Positions 20,719 through 25,000 of a stretch of 25,000 bases of DNA are shown one piece after another. The stretch lies in NCBI GenBank assembly GCA_018398815.1, contig CM031616.1:32858048-32883047 (forward strand). Reading direction: 5' to 3'. Every line of letters starts with the position of its first letter. The stretch's first letter is position 1. The notes beneath the pieces are model-generated. The model was given only the letters and a program-made list of their open reading frames with translations. It was not told where the DNA came from and made no database searches. This stretch comes from Conus ventricosus. Lineage: Eukaryota > Mollusca > Gastropoda > Neogastropoda > Conidae. Position numbers and translations under genes: made by a program.

Positions 20719-22038
20719 AGAACGGGAACTTCTGATTACTATATGCAGTGATACACAACGTGACACCGTCCAATAAATACCGACCTGAAAACCCACAATG
20801 GGCAGTTCCTATTATGCAGCAGGGACATTGATGGAAGCCTTCTCTATTCCTGGCCGTATATTTATGCTCCCTCCCAGACGGAAGAGAGTGTCAGATTCCC
20901 TGCAGTGCAGGCCATTATCTCATTACTGTCCTATGACCCAAATCTTAACCGAGATGGGGAGGTGCGGAGTACGTTCCATTAGCACGGCGTTTCTCTGTTT
21001 TGAATGCTTTTTTTGCAGTGCAGGTGTCGTGCGTCTAGCGCTACGTTTGTACTATTTTTATAATAAAAAAAATGATTTTTCTTTCTTTTTTCTTCCTTTT
21101 CCTTTTTTCTCTCTTTTTTTTTCTTCTTCTCCTTTTTTTGACCATAGGAGTCTGTTGATCAGTACTGTGTTGATTGTTTTTGATACTTTGATACAATAAA
21201 GGCGTCGTTCAACTTATACTATGTTTTACCTTTTTCACTTTTTTCTCTACTGCAGATGTTTTTGTTCAGTAGTGCTAGTTAAGTGTCTTTAGCTGTCTGT
21301 TTTTCCTTTTATTGAAGATGTCATTCTACAATTGGTATGATTAGTATCTTTGATGCATTTCACTATAGGCGTGATTCTGCTGACATTATATTTCGTATCT
21401 TTGTTACAATTTGCTACAAATGGTCTACTAGCGTCATCCTTAATACTTTTAGTCATTCATTTAACATTCTATCATTTTACTAACACCACATTAAGTAGGT
21501 CTACATTTGATAGTTTTTTTTAACGATAAATGTAATTTTAGTGTAACTAAATTTTATATAATATTTTGAACTGCATGATGATGATAATTATGTTTCATGG
21601 TTTAAGTTTGATAGTTATATTTTGTAACTTTTAGTTTGAATTCGGGATTTTATAATAACATTATAGTGCGTGTTATTGTTGTTGTTTTTCTAGGGGTTGC
21701 ACGTGTACAGCAACTATGATATATCTTGTGTGGGTTGGGATGATTAGAAGCATAGTATGGTATAATCTGTGGTTCGGGCCTTTTGTTTTTTAGTTTTGTG
21801 TTTACTTCTGACCATTGAGAGAGGTAAAAGAGGATGCCTTGACGGACGAATGCATAAACTGGTTTTAGTCAGAGGGATGGAAAGTTATAGCGTGTTACTG
21901 GTTTTCGTGTTAACGATCAAGTTATTTGAGCAGCAAAATAGGACGAAGAAGATTTCAGGTAGGTAGTATGACAGTCATAAAGTCAAATCCTAGTGAGTGA
22001 CCAAAGTGCACGTCTGTCTGTTTGAGTAAAGGTATGGA
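20421..22038. other. Unassigned AT-rich sequence
   Basis: Contains a 30-base A run (20688-20717), T-rich pyrimidine tracts at about 21078-21140, and AATAAA hexamers (for example near 21192). The 20798 plus-strand frame of 133 codons has no recognised motif. I see no gene. Confidence 0.45.
20688..20717. repeat. Poly(A) run, 30 bases
   Basis: Thirty consecutive A preceded by CTCACAT. It could be the 3' tail of a retroposed sequence to its left, but I recognise no gene or element body there. Confidence 0.8.
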
Positions 22039-22060
22039 TTTTTTTTTTTTTTTTTTTTTT
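22039..22060. repeat. Poly(T) run, 22 bases
   Basis: Twenty-two consecutive T immediately left of the third LINE relic. Confidence 0.9.
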
Positions 22061-22064
22061 GCCG

Positions 22065-22515
22065 AATCAAGGGATTGGGAACGTTAAGGAGTTTTATGCT
22101 TTTTCCGTCAATGACTGGTTGACAGGACATTTCAGAAATTGTCTAGCCATAATAACAGTGACATATTTGATTTTTGCGGGAATTGTTTAGATGTCCATGA
22201 CATGAAAACCTACTTAACCTTAGACATAGACATGCACTTAAAAACAGGTGACAACAAAATTCATATTACAAATATCAGCATTATGCATTCGCCATTTTAG
22301 ACATCAAACCTGTGATCATTGTGATTTGGTTTGTCCTCTGTGGACGGAATCAAAGGAGACTGATTTACACTCCGACGTGTCTTGTCCAACTCTCAAGAGT
22401 ATCACAGAAGGATTTATTAAGCCCAAATATTGCAGACAGCCGTCTTGGTTTAAAATGAGTCAGCTTTGTTCATCTGCTCCTGCCGAAGTGGTACGAAAAA
22501 TTCATTGTTTTTGTT
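22065..22515 (+). pseudogene. Probable LINE relic, C-terminal end of the ORF
   Basis: In shifting plus frames the segment reads MKTYLTLDIDMHLK (from about 22202), then CDHCDLVCPLW (about 22315-22345), then SCPTLKSI and FIKPKYCRQPSWFK (about 22382-22455). Many LINE ORFs end with a TYL... helix, a C-x2-C segment, a H...CP.Y/L segment and then ..KYY..PS..KF. The order and spacing fit. Frameshifts and a stop separate the first part from the rest. The reverse transcriptase core is not present to the left. It is weaker evidence than for the other two relics. Confidence 0.5.
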
Positions 22516-22683
22516 CAAAGCTTTTAAATATAGAGACATTCTCACTTCTTGAAAAGGTTTCCAATCACGTGGGTTTTGCTCCGCAATTCAATTTGATTGC
22601 ACATGATGATTATTCTTTGCATACTCACACACCCTTTAATTAGGGGTCACGGCCTGTTATATGAATACATTATCTGAAACTGA

Positions 22684-22685
<2 letters not shown>

Positions 22686-22730
<45 letters not shown>
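22686..22730. repeat. (CT)n microsatellite
   Basis: Uninterrupted CT run of about 22 units. Confidence 0.97.
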
Positions 22731-22733
<3 letters not shown>

Positions 22734-22770
22734 GGATTTTGTTTTAACAATGCTATACGTTTTCCATCTT

Positions 22771-22885
22771 TGTCCTTCACCTCTGTATCTCTCTTCCTCC
22801 GATTCCTTTCGTTTTCCGTCCTCCGACCTAACCCCTCCTCTCCTTCCCTCCTCCTCCTCTTCCTCCTCCTGCTCCTCCTCCTCCA
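22771..22885. repeat. Pyrimidine-rich (CCT)/(TCC) tract
   Basis: Mostly C and T on the plus strand, ending in CTCCTCCTCC-type units. Poly-Ser and poly-Leu frames here are artefacts. Confidence 0.8.
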
Positions 22886-23440
22886 TCACTCTGTTCTCTC
22901 ACTTATTTTCTCTGAAAATGTGCCAGACATGCCATCAGCAGGGAATGCAGTTTTACAAGACATGGTTTCAGCATTGTGTTTACGTCTGAGACGACGCACA
23001 ATTTGCAGATCACCTCTCAAGCTGACTGGTGTCTGTGCGGAAATGGAAATACGCATGGTGAGGAAATTCAAACAACCGAGGCAGAACTGATTGTAGAGGC
23101 TTGTGCGGGATTGGCACAGACGGTTTTCTGTGAACACGAATATTTCCGGAGCCAGAGTTCTGTTCGAAGCTGGCTTCAATAATCATGCTCTATTTTACAT
23201 GAAGGAACAGTCTTTTTCCTGTCTGTACGTTCACCTGCTAGGCACTGACTGTCCAGGGCAGATGTTCCCAATGCTTCCAGTGTTTGATGCTAGATCGTGT
23301 TGCTGTCTCAAACGTTATGTTCTGCAATAACGCCAGTGGCTGTTAAGGTATGACATCTGTTGTGTTGCTTCAATGCTTTTCCTTGGATGATGTACGCTAC
23401 GGTCCCTGCGCTGGTTTAATGTGTTGTCTACCGATCCGCT
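22886..23440. other. Unassigned non-coding sequence
   Basis: Moderate GC content with short overlapping frames on both strands, none with a recognised motif. No splice-bounded coding segment could be supported. Confidence 0.4.
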
Positions 23441-23462
23441 AAAAAAAAAAAAAAAAAAAAAA
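23441..23462. repeat. Poly(A) run, 22 bases
   Basis: Twenty-two consecutive A after CCGATCCGCT. There is no recognised element to its left. Confidence 0.85.
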
Positions 23463-23584
23463 GAGATAAAAGGAAATGAATCCATCAACAAATAAATAAC
23501 ACTACAAAACAGAATGTTCAGTGATCAATTTTCAAACCTAAAGCACAAACATTCATATAACACAAATTTGAAGCATTTTGTAGA

Positions 23585-23700
23585 GATAGACAGAAAGACA
23601 AAGAGCGTCAGACATGTAGAAAGACAAAGACAGACGTCACTACAGGCAAAGACAGGCAGTCAGACAAGTAGACAAAGATAGAGATAAAGCAGACAGACGT
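23585..23700. repeat. Degenerate GACA/AGAC-rich tract
   Basis: Repeated AGACAAAGA, CAGACA and AGATAGA variants, consistent with a decayed (GACA)n array like the intact one at 14394-14455. Confidence 0.65.
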
Positions 23701-23840
23701 AAACTGCTTCTTCCTTGCCAGCTTCCTCACCCGGTGGTGATGGCCAGGAGTGATTTGGGGAAGAGAAGAAAACGTGAGTGATCTTCTGACGTTCACAGTG
23801 ACAGCCCTGGGCAAATGAGTACAGCCAAAGATGCGTCTGT

Positions 23841-24062
<222 letters not shown>

Positions 24063-24823
24063 TGAATTTCTAACGAATGCATATATGTATTAATTTGTTT
24101 GTTTGTTCGTTTATTTATATGTCCATGTATATAATTACAGTCTTGTCTATGTATCCGTTTCACGAACATACACCTCTGGCGAAATGTTCTCTCTCCATAT
24201 CCATTCTATATCCCAATCCGCCTGATCCCCCCCCCCAAAAAAAAAAAAAATCAAAAAAAAAAAAAAATCAGTAAAGTAAATGGATTCACCTTTGTCGAAG
24301 TCAAGATCATCATCGCCATCATTGAAAAAAAAATCAAATCAGATTTAAAGAGAGACAGTGCACAAATGTTTACCGATCCGCATCCAGATTACACAATCCG
24401 TTCGACGCTGACAGGTAATACATCACTTTTCCCTGCAATGCAATGTTACACAGCAGATTTATCTCGTTCAGGACATCTTTTAGTGTCAGAATCATTTTCA
24501 GGACTGCTCAAAGCTACAGATGCAGGCAAGCATGGCTCTGCCCGTGCATTTAGTTATGAAAAAAAAGAAGAAGAAAAAAGAAAGCATCGCGTGAAGAAAG
24601 GAATACTTCCTGGTTGCTGGGTTCTCGGCTGAATGTTGTGAGGCTCTGTACTGGCGTCACTGATAGTTCTAAAAACTGCTTTCTGAATATCACAAGACAT
24701 GGCTGCACCATTCTATTGGTTACCGTGTTGTTGGCAACAGGCTTTCAACTCATACACTTACGTCTTGTTCTCGTATACGTCTTTACACAATAGGACAATG
24801 TTACTAGGGTCCTGAATCATTAA
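24063..24823. other. Unassigned non-coding sequence with homopolymers
   Basis: C run 24227-24236 directly followed by an A run 24237-24250 and a second A run to about 24267. An 88-codon plus frame (24366-24632) has a Lys/Glu-rich end and no recognised motif. No gene is supported. Confidence 0.45.
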
Positions 24824-25000
24824 AAAGCAGGACCTACCTGTCTGGTAGCAGTGATCACCAATCAGCCGCATGGAAAAGGCACCGTAGCGGGTCCTGCTGG
24901 CACTGTTCCACAATGGTATTGGGCTCTAACGGGTGCAACATGTAAACATCCACTGCATCGTAGAGCTCCGACTAAAGCGTCAATGCGCTTGGAAAGACAT
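24824..25000. other. GC-richer segment open in several frames, possible exon or element edge
   Basis: A plus frame is open from 24824 to the window end (contains VITNQPHGKGTVAGP and RAPTKASMRLE). On the minus strand a strong donor-like CAG/GTAGGT lies at 24840-24832, and an acceptor-like GCACCCGTTAG ends at 24926. They bound an 88-base segment reading RTRYGAFSMRLIGDHCYQT near its 3' end. I recognise neither reading. It could be an exon on either strand or part of a transposable element cut by the window edge. Confidence 0.25.

Overview
The window looks like non-coding, repeat-dense DNA from an animal nuclear genome. It contains no intact protein-coding gene, no rRNA, no functional tRNA gene and no CRISPR array. 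No bacterial or viral gene organisation is visible. It does hold very long (CT)n, (GT)n/(AC)n, (GACA)n, (CGCA)n and trinucleotide microsatellites, minisatellites, tRNA-derived SINEs and decayed non-LTR retrotransposons. This mix fits an invertebrate with microsatellite-rich DNA. A marine mollusc, perhaps a gastropod, is my best guess, but that is inference and no gene proves it.

Layout. 1-230: minus-strand LINE relic with an internal deletion. 231-3090: unassigned sequence with two large compound microsatellite blocks. 3090-3760: second minus-strand LINE relic (3' end of the ORF). 3974-6065: CT/GT and AC/GT arrays and AT-rich filler. 6068-6340: old tRNA-derived SINE (+). 6770-6993: compound Z-DNA-prone array. 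7814-7948: five copies of a 27-bp minisatellite. 8787-8895: first copy of a roughly 110-bp dispersed core. 9613-13875 (block A) and 14976-18885 (block B): two diverged, collinear, direct copies of a composite repeat about 4 kb long. Block A carries a private GC-rich insert (11556-12690). Block B carries a private SINE head (about 15590-15665) and a private, nearly perfect 39-bp x 21 minisatellite (16270-17088). 18890-19140: second copy of the old SINE. 19150-20420: degenerate 49-bp minisatellite interrupted by a full-length minus-strand SINE (19953-20382) with a recognisable target-site duplication. 20420-22065: AT-rich unassigned DNA. 22065-22515: third LINE relic (+). 22686-24270: more microsatellites and homopolymers. 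24824-25000: GC-richer sequence open in several frames at the window edge, possibly an exon, unresolved.

The parts do not form a pathway. They read as a history: old LINE and SINE insertions, duplication of a composite repeat, then copy-specific insertions and satellite expansions that give a relative order of events. I found no convincing new biological system. The strongest leads are the nested chronology of blocks A and B, the 39-bp array and the SINE nested in a minisatellite. All similarities were judged by eye; no alignment or database search was run.
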